NCBI GenBank assembly: GCA_964034945.1
Contig: OZ035964.1
Span: 5,578,895-5,642,894 of the forward strand
Direction: 5' to 3'
From: Chrysopilus asiliformis
Lineage: Eukaryota; Arthropoda; Insecta; Diptera; Rhagionidae
DNA: 64,000 nt
Positions 49,096 through 60,310 of this stretch are shown here, in pieces; position 1 is the first letter of the stretch; the number at the start of each line of letters is the position of its first letter. The notes beneath the pieces are model-generated. The model was not told where the DNA came from and ran no database searches. It saw only the letters and a list, made by a program, of their open reading frames with translations. The position numbers and the translations under genes are program-made.

Positions 49096-50519
49096 TACCT
49101 CAAGGTCCCTCTAAAACGTCGGAGAAAACCACCCACCCAGCACACGTGCATACTCTTCCAAAGTGCCACACGAAATCAACATTTCAGCACAATCGGTCGT
49201 GCGGCTTTCGAATTAGAGTTCCTGGTTCTAAATTGCTGGGAAAACCGGGCGAGGAGGTGTTAAGGCTTTAACGTTCAATAAGCAATATTTTTCAAGGCTC
49301 AATCTTCGTTCAAATCACCCACCCACCCCTTTCTTTGCCTGGGGTGGCATCTGTTGCATCTTCTAATAGTTACACCCCGCCTCGCCGGGCGCGGATAGAA
49401 AGGGAAAATCCGTTAGTAGAGCCACCGGAAACGTCGTTTGTCTCACATTTGAGTTTTTTTTGAATAATTTCAAAAGCCATCGGTCGGATCGTTAGTGAAG
49501 AAGATATCGAGAGGGTGTAGGAAGGCGGCCGGTGTCAAAAATTCAAAAAACTTCGTCACGTATTTGATCGACAACCGTAATTTTTTGTTTATTGCAATAA
49601 TTTTTGCGCGGATTTTATTTTTTTTACACATTTTTCGCTGTTTTTTTCTTCAAAAGCTTTTCTTCAATTTTCCTATCACTTCATATAGTCGGAAAATACG
49701 TTTCTAAATCGCAAACATCCGTACATCCGTTACGTATGAAATTATGTTCCGTTTCCGTTTCTGCTTTTTCTTTTCTTTTCTTCTTCCCATAAAAGCAAGC
49801 CATTAGCATTTTTTTCTGTTCCTCTGAAATTAATCTAATCGAAAATTCCGAATATTTCTAATCGTAAGTTATTTTACACAAAAGTCGAAATGTTGTGGAA
49901 GGTGGTAAGGGGGAGGGAGGAGGGTAGAATAGCGGGACACGGTTGGGATTCAAATTATTGCTGTTTACGAATAGAAAAATGAAAAATTGGGAAAATTTCC
50001 TCTCAATAAGATTTTTTTTAGGCGTGCACACAAAAGGAGGTTTTTGTATATCCTCCGCAGGTGATGGATTGCCTTGCATTTAAGAAAAGATGGGGAGGAG
50101 GCGGTGGTGGATTAATTCGGAATAATGGGAAAGTCAAAGCCCATATTTGTTCAATTATGGCAATATTTTATTATCCATTCAGGGGCGTTTTTTTTTTTGT
50201 AACACATCACAAAAATATAATAGTCAAATTGAGGAGGGGAGAGTTTCTTGTACTTTTCAAATCGGTGGTATTGGCGGCGAAATGAAATTTTATACAAAAA
50301 CTTGTGGGTGAAAGCTTGAAGGGCGGATAAAGCAGAGAAGAAACTAGAGATTTTGGACAAAACAATTTCCTAGGCCGGCTGGAAATTAAAATAATGGTTA
50401 AATTTGTTAAATTGGGAAAAGCGGACCTGAATAGGTGAAAAATTGCAAAGGCAAAGGGGATAGGAGAGGGGGGGGGGGGGGGGTGAAGGGGTCACAGAGC
50501 TTGGTATGAAAAATATAGC
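49096..50519. other. Spacer without a recognisable gene
   Basis: A 16-nt G run lies at 50468-50483, directly before the next satellite array. AATCGGTCG words occur just upstream near 49191. Nothing coding is recognised. Confidence 0.5.
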
Positions 50520-52392
50520 TTGTTCTGTTTATGAAAAATTCTTCCGAGACCTGTTCTATGCGGGAAATATTTTTTTCGAATTGTTAGTCGCTTGTTCTGA
50601 GTAAGAAAAATCTTTCCGAGACCTTTTCTATACGGGAAATATTTTTTTCGAATTTTTAGAAGCTTGTCCTAAGTAGGAAAAATACTTCCGAGACCTTTTC
50701 TATGCGGGAAATATTTTTTTCGAATTGTTAGAAGCTTGTCCTAAGTAGGAAAAATACTTCCGAGACCTTTTCTATCCGGGAAATATTTTTTTCGAATTTT
50801 TAGAAGCTTGTCCTAAGTAGGAAAAATACTTCCGAGACCTTTTCTATCCGGGAAATATTTTTTTCGAATTGTTAGAAGCTTGTCCTAAGTAGGAAAAATA
50901 CTTTCGATACCTTTTCTATACGGGAAATATTTTTTTCGAATTTTTAGAGGCTAGTTCCTAGTCGGAAAAATACTTCCGAGACCTTTTCTATGTGGGAAAT
51001 ATTTTTTTCGAATTTTTAGAAGCTTGTCCTAAGTAGTAAAAATACTTCCGAGACCTTTTCTATGCGGGAAATATTTTTTTCGAATTTTTAGAAGCTTGTC
51101 CTAAGTAGGAAAAATACTTCCGAGACCTTTTCTATGCGGGAAATATTTTTTTCGAATTGTTAGAAGCTTGTCCTAAGTAGGAAAAATACTTCCGAGACCT
51201 TTTCTATCCGGGAAATATTTTTTTCGAATTTTTAGAAGCTTGTCCTAAGTAGGAAAAATACTTCCGAGACCTTTTCTATCCGGGAAATATTTTTTTCGAA
51301 TTGTTAGAAGCTTGTCCTAAGTAGGAAAAATACTTTCGATACCTTTTCTATACGGGAAATATTTTTTTCGAATTTTTAGAGGCTAGTTCCTAGTCGGAAA
51401 AATACTTCCGAGACCTTTTCTATGTGGGAAATATTTTTTTCGAATTTTTAGAAGCTTGTCCTAAGTGGTAAAAATACTTCCGAGACCTTTTCTATGCGGG
51501 AAATATTTTTTTCGAATTTTTAGAAGCTTGTCCTAAGTAGGAAAAATACTTCCGAGACCTTTTCTATCCGGGAAATATTTTTTCCGAATTTTTAGAAGCT
51601 TGTCCTAAGTAGGAAAAATACTTCCGAGACCTTTTCTATACGGGAAATATTTTTTTCGAATTGTTAGAAGCTTGTCCTAAGTAGGAAAAATACTTCCGAG
51701 ACCTTTTCTATATGGGAAATATTTTTTTCGAATTTTTAGAAGCTTGTCCTAAGTAGGAAAAATACTTCCGAGACATTTTCTATGCGGGAAATATTTTTTT
51801 CGAATTATTAGAAACTTGTCCTAAGTAGGAAAAATACTTCCGAGACCTTTTCAATCCGGGAAATATTTTTTTCGAATTTTTAGAGGCTAGTTCCTAGTCG
51901 GAAAAATACTTCCGAGACCTTTTCTATGTGGGAAATATTTTTTTCGAATTTTTAGAAGCTTGTCCTAAGTGGTAAAAATACTTCCGAGACCTTTTCTATG
52001 CGGGAAATATTTTTTTCGAATTTTTAGAAGCTTGTCCTAAGTAGGAAAAATACTTCCGAGACCTTTTCTATCCGGGAAATATTTTTTCCGAATTTTTAGA
52101 AGCTTGTCCTAAGTAGGAAAAATACTTCCGAGACCTTTTCTATACGGGAAATATTTTTTTCGAATTGTTAGAAGCTTGTCCTAAGTAGGAAAAATACTTC
52201 CGAGACCTTTTCTATATGGGAAATATTTTTTTCGAATTTTTAGAAGCTTGTCCTAAGTAGGAAAAATACTTCCGAGACATTTTCTATGCGGGAAATATTT
52301 TTTTCGAATTATTAGAAACTTGTCCTAAGTAGGAAAAATACTTCCGAGACCTTTTCAATCCGGGAAATATTTTTTTCGAATTTTTGGAGGCG
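50520..52392. repeat. 72-bp satellite array with 432/504-bp higher-order repeats (family S72)
   Basis: About 26 units of GAAGCTTGTCCTAAGTAGGA, AAAATACTTCCGAGACCTTT, TCTATCCGGGAAATATTTTT, TTCGAATTGTTA. The marker unit AGAGGCTAGTTCCTAGTCGG starts at 50946, 51378 and 51882, steps of 432 (six units) and 504 (seven units). By eye, 51378-51881 and 51882-52385 are identical apart from the last few bases. It sits in the same orientation as the arrays at 1 and 37437 but forms a distinct subfamily (CCTAAGTAGG, ATACTTCC). Confidence 0.96.
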
Positions 52393-52394
52393 TT

Positions 52395-52680
52395 TTAGCA
52401 TTCAATTTATGAACAGAAGCATCTGTTGTTGGATGTCGTGGTTTTCAAGGCAAAAAAGGCATCGAATGCCTTCTAGGTTCCGGAATATAAAAAGAACAAC
52501 TTTTGAGAGTTAAAAAGAATGCTTCGGTTTATGAACAGAATTTCAATTTACAAACAGAAATTCGGTTGATGTCTGGTCTCCTTTTACGGATGCTTCGGTT
52601 TATCGAATTTTCGATTTAAGAGCATTTTTGCCGACCCAAAAAATCCCTCAATTTATGAACAGCGTTTCGGTTTATGAATA
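52395..52680. repeat. Degenerate TTCGGTTTATGAACAG repeats (Tigger-like relic)
   Basis: Several loose copies of GCTTCGGTTTATGAACAGAA and related words at about 25-60 bp spacing. The same words occur at 44753 and in the CAGTAGAACC-ended fragment at 54771. I take them as sub-terminal repeats of a Tigger-like transposon, without visible ends here. Confidence 0.4.
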
Positions 52681-53737
52681 AAATTCCTTCTTACCACCAA
52701 AACTTTTATACAAATGCAAAAACTCTTACAATTCACGTCTGTTCGCTTGATGAGATTTTCTTATCGCGTTTTCTACTCATCGATGAGATTTCCTTATCGC
52801 GTCTTCGACTCATCAAGCATCATAAAAAAATATGCTATACGTTTAGCTGTCCTATTATATGCCAGTATTCCAGTAAATCAAGCATATTTTATGTACCGCA
52901 TCCCGGCTGGCACTCGTATTTCGATCTCGTGCAGGAAATTTTCGTGGCTCACCCTTCGTTTTGCATGCCCTTCTCGTCGTTCGCTAGCAATGCCCTCCTC
53001 GTCCGCCAGCAATGAAATCCAAAAATGTTGTGTTATTGTCACCGGATATAAATTACTCCTAGGCTCCTATCAATTACGCAAAACATCTTTTCCTCTATGG
53101 ATAATTGGCCAATATTTCTAATTTCCATTCGTCTTTATTTGCTGTCATCCAATTTTGCAGCACGTCTGTCCGTTCGTCCCGGCCGGCGTCTGCCCATCGT
53201 CCTTCGTATTGTTGCTGTAATTCTGACGGTGTCTTCGATGGAGGGTGGAAGGGATAGAGTGGGAGGGGGGGGGGGGCTACATTAGTCAAACGAAGGTGAG
53301 CGCCGCATTTGCATTAATTTTTATTTCTTGAGATTTTCTTTCCGTCTTCTTATTTTTTCTCTACACATAAACATTTTAAGGTATTTTTTTTAGATCCAAC
53401 ATTTGTGTTTTTCAAGTCATTTATTTCCATACAAGCTTGTTTATCGGTTGAAGTTTTTTTTTGTGTTTTATTGCTGGTTAAACTGTTCTGTTTTAAAAAA
53501 GGAGAGTTGCGGTTCTTTTTTCTGTTCTTCGAGATCTTCAAAACTTTGATATGCCATCCGTAGCCATAATCGGAATGAAGAAGTTGTTCGGGTGCAGAGA
53601 GAGTGTAACAACAACGTGTATACCTTATGAATGATATTTCTCTATGGTAAAAATGTTGTTACCTTCGCGCGGCCAGTGGCGTACGATGGGCACGGGGGGA
53701 GGTAACGAGAATTGAAGATTTTCAGAGTTTTCAGATG
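52681..53737. other. Spacer without a recognisable gene
   Basis: A 33-bp tandem duplication starts GATGAGATTTTCTTATCGCG at 52749 and recurs at 52782. A 12-nt G run lies at 53265-53276. The 135-codon frame across the duplication has no domain I recognise. Confidence 0.5.
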
Positions 53738-53910
53738 AGATCTGTCTGTCTGCCAGTCAGTCTGTGTACCAGATTTCTCAAAAACTACTTGATCTAGAAT
53801 TATGAAATTTTACAGACATGTTTCGCAACGACCCTATCAACTTTTGGTGGAAAACCGTTTAGCGAAAGTTACCAAAGCGGAGGCTTTCTAAAAACAACAA
53901 TTTTTTTCGG
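53738..53910 (+). repeat. Dispersed microsatellite-anchored repeat, right part only
   Basis: A short TCTG microsatellite, then GTGTACCAGATTTCTCAAAA and CCTATCAACTTTTGGTGG, then GTTTAGCGAAAGTTACCAAA. This parallels 31735-31900 segment by segment. Confidence 0.7.
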
Positions 53911-54770
53911 TTTTTTTTTATTTTTTTAAGTAAAAATAAAAATAATTTCCCGTATTATCTACAAATAAAATTGTTCACTATTGAACTGTCCGTTTACCCC
54001 CTTGCAGGGGACCACCACTGCATTTTTTTTTATGCCTGTCTCCTTTTCGCCGCCCTTGCCAACTGTTAGCAAGCCTTGTCCAAGCCATATCGCATTCTCG
54101 GGGATTTCCTCGTGCATGCGATCCCGGTTACCAACTCCCTTCCCCCCATCCCCTCACCCGCCAACGTTTGTTTCCCTGCAAATAAAATGAATTGTCCATT
54201 CGCTGTTAATATTTTGTGCCATTTGGCGATTCCTTTTCGGTATCCATTTTTGCCGGAATCTTCCGGCGGCTGAGGTCTTTTGAGAATCCTCTGTGGACCC
54301 CAACTGCATGCTTGATTGCTAACTTGTTGGCAAGGCGGCTGTCATTCAATTTCCATACGACAAAATCAATCTACTTTAAGATCAGAGTACCGATAGGGCC
54401 AATAGTTGGCACTTCAGAAATTTATTTAAACAACCGAAATGACATGTCCGTTCGTACAATGAATTTGAATTCGGATTTGAATGGTCTGTGGATGGCCGGC
54501 CGGCCGTTCGTTCCGTTTTAATCCATCATTCGATCCGTACATACAGAAATGGAATCCGACTCCCCATTCGATTGGGGAGACTTATCGTACGTATTTTGCA
54601 TCCATTGAAGATGTTTCTTCTTCCTTTCGCTCCCCCACCAGCCACCCTACTCTCTTATTTTAGTAATGATTGTTTTATAGTGCTTAAAACGAAGGAGACT
54701 ACAAACGATCCTCCGCGAAAGTTTTTCTATAATCTGTAAGTGGTTAGTTTCAGAACTACTTCAAAGAACA
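53911..54770. other. Spacer without a recognisable gene
   Basis: Several overlapping frames of 60-101 codons, none with recognisable domains. Pyrimidine-rich in the left part. Confidence 0.5.
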
Positions 54771-55140
54771 GTAGAACCACGGTTTGTGGACAACATTTTC
54801 GAGAAAAGAAATTACTTGGATCAAATAACTGCAAGGTTTGTTTTTTTTGGCATTGGTTTTTTTAGTGGAAGTACGGTCTATGAAAAGCTTTTCGGGAACT
54901 TGGGTTTCCGAACACGTTTTGTGACCCCTAATGCTTCGGTTTGTGAACAGAATTTAAGTGGTCGGCTAATTTTGGAGCTCTCGAATCCCCCCTCTACCTT
55001 CGTCACACTTTTTTGCGATTTTAGTACCGTCGTCAAACTACCCCCTAAAATTCTCGACGCATCTGATGGACAGCCATTTATAAACAAAAGTCTCTACGCT
55101 TAAGAAGACCTTTTTGTACCCGAAAACAACTTCAGTGTCT
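54771..55140. mobile_element. Truncated Tigger/pogo-like fragment
   Basis: Begins CAGTAGAACCACGGTTTGTG, a typical Tigger-type terminus, and continues with loose repeats of GCTTCGGTTTGTGAACAGAA. No matching right terminus (GGTTCTACTG) is seen downstream and no TA duplication is visible, so the element is broken. Confidence 0.45.
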
Positions 55141-56354
55141 GAACACAAAATTTCGCATCCCCAAATAGCAGTTCCGCATCCCTAAATAGCAGTTGCTTTA
55201 TAAAAATTCGGCTAAGATCCATCCATCCTGAAAAGAGATTCCCATTCGCTTATTTTATTCGCACGGCATTTGAGAGAAGTCCATCCTATATGGGGCCCAC
55301 ATGTCCGGCTAGCTAAGGCTTTTCGGATATCTTAAGTCGGCTTTTTTTTCTTCTTTTTTTGTAAGATACAATGATATCCGAGTGTATAACAAAAAATTGT
55401 CGGATTGGATCGGATCGGTATTCCCTTCAAAATTCCTCTCTGTGTTTGGAGGAGTTTCGGAACTTCGTCATCCGTCGATGGTGGTGTGCCTTCAGAATTT
55501 TGTCCAAAAACGACTGCTCGCCTGATATTACTTAAAAGTGTTTTGCATCTTGGTTGCTTCTTTGCCTTTCTGCCCGTCATTGCCATCGTCGTCGTGGTCG
55601 TATTGATTGCCATTTTTCAACATGTCTTCTTATAATGAGATGCCCGTTTATCTTTTGCGTGTTGAAGTGATTACATGCTGCATACGACGACCAAGAAAAC
55701 ACAATTTGTTCGCGACATCTTTTTACCCTCCGTTTATTATTATTATTATTTATTTTTATACTCTTTATGATATATCATATAGAAGTATATTAGACCGTTT
55801 GTAACGCATGGAACCAATCATCGGACACAAAAATAAACTACACCAGAATGTTAGGCATGACAAAAGATTTTGATTTCCGCATGTTCGTCCGTCTGTGTCC
55901 GTCCGTCCATCCGTCTGTGTCCGTCCGTCTGTCCGTCCGGCTGTCAGTCTGTGTCCATCCGTCTGTATGTCTGTGAGCATCATAGCTCTCGAGTTACGTT
56001 TCTCGGAAATGGCTATGCTAAGTTCTTGAACGGGCGAAATTGGAGCATCCCCCCTCCCCGCCCATCCCTTCCCACACAAACGAAACACTTTTTTGCGATT
56101 TTCTCGAAAACGGCGAGTGTTCCTTTTGCCAGCCCCTGCTGGCCCTGCTTCAAAAAATCAGTTATGCTCAACCATTTTCATTTTCGCCCCTTCTAGCATC
56201 TAAAAAAAGTTGTTTTTTTACGCTTTCCCCCCCAAAGAAGGGGTCGCCAAATATTGTAGGGGGAGGAGAAGGTGGGTCGCGGTCCACTAAAAATGAATGA
56301 AGCTTAGGTTCACGTTACGAAATTCAAGTCACGACGACCACTATATGACATTTT
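55141..56354. other. Spacer with small duplications and a microsatellite
   Basis: A 22-bp tandem duplication (GCATCCCCAAATAGCAGTTC type) near 55152-55195, an ATT run near 55735-55755 and a GTCCGTCCGTCTGT microsatellite at about 55884-55965. The microsatellite is followed by AGCTCTCGAGTTACGTTTCT, so it may belong to another dispersed repeat. No gene is recognised. Confidence 0.5.
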
Positions 56355-56802
56355 GTACTCGAAAAATTTGGTAAAACATTTTCAACAACCGAAAATCCCT
56401 TGTAAAATGCTGGAAAAAATTTTCCAGGTCCGAAAATCCCTCGGAAAATTCAGGAATAAAAATTTTCCACATCCGAAAATCCGTTGGAGAAATGAAGAAA
56501 AAAAATTCATTGATAATCCTTTGAAAAGTTCAGGGATTTAATTTGGAAATTTTTCTCACTGCCAGTCCTCTTCCCTGTTACGAAAGTCACTCGGAAAACT
56601 CAAAAAAAGAAATCCATCTCAAAAAATCCCTCGGAAAATTCAGGAAAACATTTTCAAAAACCCAAAATGCCTTGTAAAACTCAGGAAAAAATTTGCAATT
56701 GTGAACATTCCTTGGAAAATTCATGAAAAATTTTTCAACAACCGAAAACCCCTGAGAAGATTTAAGAAAAATTTTCCAGCTGTGATTCAGAAAAATATTT
56801 TC
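56355..56802. repeat. Degenerate 40-nt monomers (left flank of dispersed copy B)
   Basis: About ten decayed units with CCCTCGGAAAATTCAGGAA cores. As at copy A, the last monomers run straight into the dispersed repeat through an ACCGAACATTT junction, so junction and monomers were copied together. Confidence 0.75.
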
Positions 56803-57784
56803 AAAAACCGAACATTTTGCTTTAAATATTTTGTTCGTGTTGTGAAAATTTATTAAAAAAAATCCTTGAAAAATTAATTTTCATTCATATCTCTGTGTAA
56901 AATGATAAAAAAGTCTTTTTTTTTAACTTTTCTTCGTCAAATTTCAATAAATTGCGAAAATTATTAATTTTTAATTATTTTTCTACATAGGGTTTGGAAC
57001 ACAACCCTAAAATCCGATTACACAAAGGACTACAACATGACATCAACGAAAATGATTCGTGTCGCTGTATGCATACGGCTGAACTTAGTATATCCCACAG
57101 CAGCTGGGATTTCTGTCGATGATGAAATTGCAAAATTGAGGAAGAAGCGGCCATTTTGTTGACAGCTCTCGTAGATCGGAGGCAATTTGGAAGTGAAATC
57201 TAATTTTTCGGCGTTAAAAATCGGGAATCGCGTCGTAAATCAAGTGAAACATTAATTTACGGGAGATTTTTGATTTAATTTGCATAAAGTGGAATCGTAA
57301 ATTTGTCTTTTTATACGAAAATCGGAAACTGAAAATCGCGACAAATGAAGCGGAGTCGCATTGTGGCAAAATGGATTCTAGCGAACTAAATTTCAAGTGA
57401 AATAATAATAAATATGTGTTTTAGTGTTTAAAAATCGCGATCGTTGCTTTAAAAAAATGTGAAAATCGAGCCGCTAAAGAGATCGATAATGGAGTCGCCG
57501 GCAGACCGGATCCGGTCAAGAAATTCCCATTTTATTAAAGTTCTTTAGCGGCTTTAAGACATTTTTCTACTGGGGTCATCGTTTCTTTTGAGATCATCGT
57601 TTCCTGGTATCTTCGGTAAGTCAAAAAATTATTAATATTTTAATTTTTTTGCCTTAAACATATTTTTTGTAGTCTTAAAAGTGTATTTTCAATGGAATTC
57701 TGGCCTTTTGTGGGAATTTTTAGGGGGTTTTTCTCCGGAAGTTGGAGAAACTTTTACGAATTTCGTTTTGGTGTCGGTTATTTT
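56803..57784 (+). repeat. Dispersed repeat of about 980 bp, copy B (promoter/first-exon-like)
   Basis: Closest relative of copy A. It keeps the open frame (57037-57162), the GCGGCCATTTTG word, the stem arms GCCGCTAAAGA (57470-57480) and TCTTTAGCGGC (57542-57552), the palindrome GACCGGATCCGGTC (57504-57517) and a donor-like TCTTCG/GTAAGT at 57615/57616. Downstream of the donor it has about 20 bp that copy A lacks, but copy C has something similar, so A carries the deletion. Copy C follows about 135 bp later in the same orientation. Confidence 0.75.
57037..57162 (+). CDS. Possible 41-codon small open frame in dispersed copy B
   Basis: Counterpart of 21721-21843. ATG at 57037, TGA at 57160-57162. 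The peptide again begins MTSTKMIRV and ends KKRPF plus one Cys. No known family. Retention of the frame is the only support. Confidence 0.25.
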   Translation: MTSTKMIRVAVCIRLNLVYPTAAGISVDDEIAKLRKKRPFC

Positions 57785-57919
57785 CACCTTAGAAAAGCTT
57801 GAAAGTATCTAGGGCCGGCAAATATTGCCATCTACTTGGTAAAGGAGAGGAAAAAATCCTATTTTCAAAGTTTTATTCGGTTTCTAAAACTCTCTTCGAA
57901 TCCTAAGATTTTATTTTTA

Positions 57920-58905
57920 ACATTGAAATATTTTGTTCGTATTATGAAATTTTATTAAAAAAAAGTCCTTGAAAAATTATTTACCATTCATATCTCTGTT
58001 TAAAACGATAAAAAAGTCTTTTTTTTAACTTTTCTTCGTCAAATTTCAATAAATTGGGAAAATTATTAATTTTTAATTATTTTTCTACATTGGTTTTGTA
58101 ACCCAACCCTAAAATCCGATAAGCCAAAGGACTACAACATGCGCGCATACGGTTGAATTTGGTCTATCCGCCAGGAGCTGTAATAGACCAAATTCAGCCG
58201 TATTGCGCATTGTGTATCGTGCGCCGATACGAATCATTTTCGTTGGTGTCGTGTCGTCATGATCATTTTGCAAAGTTAAGGAAGGACCGCCATTTTGGAC
58301 GCTCTCATAGATCGGAGATAACTTTGAGATAAAATCTAATTTTTCGGTGTTAAAAATCGGTAACCGAGTCGTAAATAAAGTGAAAAAATAAATTATAGGA
58401 AATTGTGGATTCAATATGCAAAAAATGCTATCGAAAACTAGCCTTTTTTATATGAAAATCGGAAATTAAAAATCGCGACAAGAGAAGTGTAATTTAATTG
58501 TAGCAAAATGAAGTTTAGCGATCGAAGTTTTAAGCGAAATAATGAAAAAAGTGTTTGTGTTAAAAAATCACGAAAATGAAGTCTGAAAGTCGAGCCGCTG
58601 AAGAAATTATCAAAAGACTTTAAAATTATACAATTATCGTGCAATTTTCGATACGATTTCCGGCTTTGGATGCGTATTAGCCGGGGCGTCGGTAATGGAG
58701 TTATTGCCAGACTCCATTCGGTCAAGAGTTGCCGACAATTTCCATTTTATTAAAATTCTTTAACGACTTTAAGACATTTTTCTACACGGATCATCGTTTC
58801 CTTGACATAATCGTTTCCTGATATTTCCAGTAAGTCCAAAAATTATTAATATTTTAATTTTTTATACTTAAATATGTCCATTTTCGTCTTAAAAGTGTCT
58901 TTTAT
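57920..58905 (+). repeat. Dispersed repeat, diverged copy C with an internal inversion
   Basis: Aligns with copies A and B at both ends: TCGTCAAATTTCAATAAATT, AAAATCCGATAAGCC, then later TAAGACATTTTTCTAC, ATCATCGTTTCC and CCA/GTAAGTCC (donor-like GT at 58830-58831). In the middle, the segment around the small open frame is present as an inverted copy: ATACGAATCATTTTCGTTGG (58218 region) is the complement of the AACGAAAATGATTCGT of A and B. The arms 58143-58167 and 58183-58208 form an inverted repeat. The 14-bp palindrome is lost. Confidence 0.65.
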
Positions 58906-60059
58906 CAAGAAAATTCAGAATTTGTTAGAAATTTCGCGATTCTCGCTGCCAGACCAAAAGTGTGGAAGTTGAGAGATCTACAATTAGTCATAATAGATTT
59001 TGCCTTTTTTATACTTCCTCCCCCCCCCCCCCCCCCCCTTCTCAACCCTTCTCCTCGCCGTAGTGTTTTTTACCAAAATGTTAAAATTTTCTATTCTAAA
59101 AAATAATTCTGTTTCCATGCAAGCAAAGAAAAAACCGATAGAAAATCCTTTTCTTCGGCAAATTAAAAAAAATGGAAAATACAATTTAAATAATTTTCCC
59201 GGTCGTCCTTTTATCACGTTACGTCATCCCCGATAGACAATCAGATTCAACCCGGATCACATTTCGACATTTTCGTCAATGGATATGGAAGTCAATCAAT
59301 CTTCCTTTTCCACACAAAACGAACGCCATGTGATTTTCGATCGGAAAACCGTTCACAGGCTAAGACATCCCGCCCCCATCTCCACCATCCGGTCCACAAA
59401 ATGAAGAAAAAAAATGTCTTAAATAAATGACGATAAACCAACAGAAATTTCGACATTCTAAATTGATTTTTTTGTCATTCCTTCTTGTTATTCACTTTGA
59501 AAACAGTTAAATTAAATTTTTCTTGAATTTCTTTCATAGAATTCTAATTATTTGAAATAATAAAAAGAAAACAGTCGAAAAATAAATTCAAAACCGGCTT
59601 CTAACGCCAAAAATTGTCAGTTGGGAGTTTTTTTTTTGTCTTACTGCAATTAAACTTTTGTATCCCTTGATGGCAGATAATTCTAATCTCTGCAGTAATA
59701 AAAATCCACACGTACATACGTACGTTTTTTTTCTGTTTCTTTTTCTGTTTTTTTTTTGTTTTTTTTTGTTTTTTTGAATATTGAAAATGATTTAAAGTGC
59801 TTTTATAATGTAGTTTAGTTTTATTAACAATTAAACGACGTTTCTTTTTCGTGAGTTTTTTATTCATGAATTCCACGGAATGGAGGGTTTTGTTGTCAAA
59901 ACAAATTCGCCGCGGTCCTGGTTTTGCCGCAAAAAATCTGACAATTTTCCGAGGACTTCCGGGTGGATTTTTGAGACGTTTTACAAAAATCGCTGCCTGC
60001 CTAGCCTCCGTGATGTGGGTTTTGGGCGACATTTATTACCGCCTGTCTGCAGGAAAGTG
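58906..60059. other. Spacer without a recognisable gene
   Basis: A 19-nt C run lies at 59020-59038 and long T runs near 59725-59775. Open frames of 77-143 codons include the low-complexity runs and are not credible genes. Confidence 0.5.
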
Positions 60060-60310
60060 GATATTGGTCGCAATTTTTACCCCCCCCCCCCCCCCCCCCA
60101 CCTCTTTTCTTACTCTTTTTGCCACTCCCAGCTGGCAAAAGAGGTGATTTTGGACGCAATTTTCGCGTCCTTCTCCCCTCCGCTTGCAAAAGTGGTAATT
60201 TGGGACGCAATTTTCGCCTCCTTTTCCCCTTAGCCTGCAGAAAAGGTGATTTTGAACGCCTTTATTCCTTATGCTTGCTCTTCCTCACCGCACCTGCCAT
60301 AATGGATGCA
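60060..60310. repeat. Degenerate repeats of about 55 bp with a 20-nt C run
   Basis: Three to four loose copies of a GCAAAAGAGGTGATTTTGGA, CGCAATTTTCGC, CCTTTTCCCC pattern. The C run is at 60080-60099. The last part (CTTGCTCTTCCTCACCGCAC near 60274) recurs twice at 61490-61650. Confidence 0.6.

Noticed and set aside
21481..57784. Copies A and B as LTRs of one retroelement
   Set aside because: They lie 35 kb apart with no reverse transcriptase or integrase between them, lack TG/CA ends, and a third copy sits beside B.
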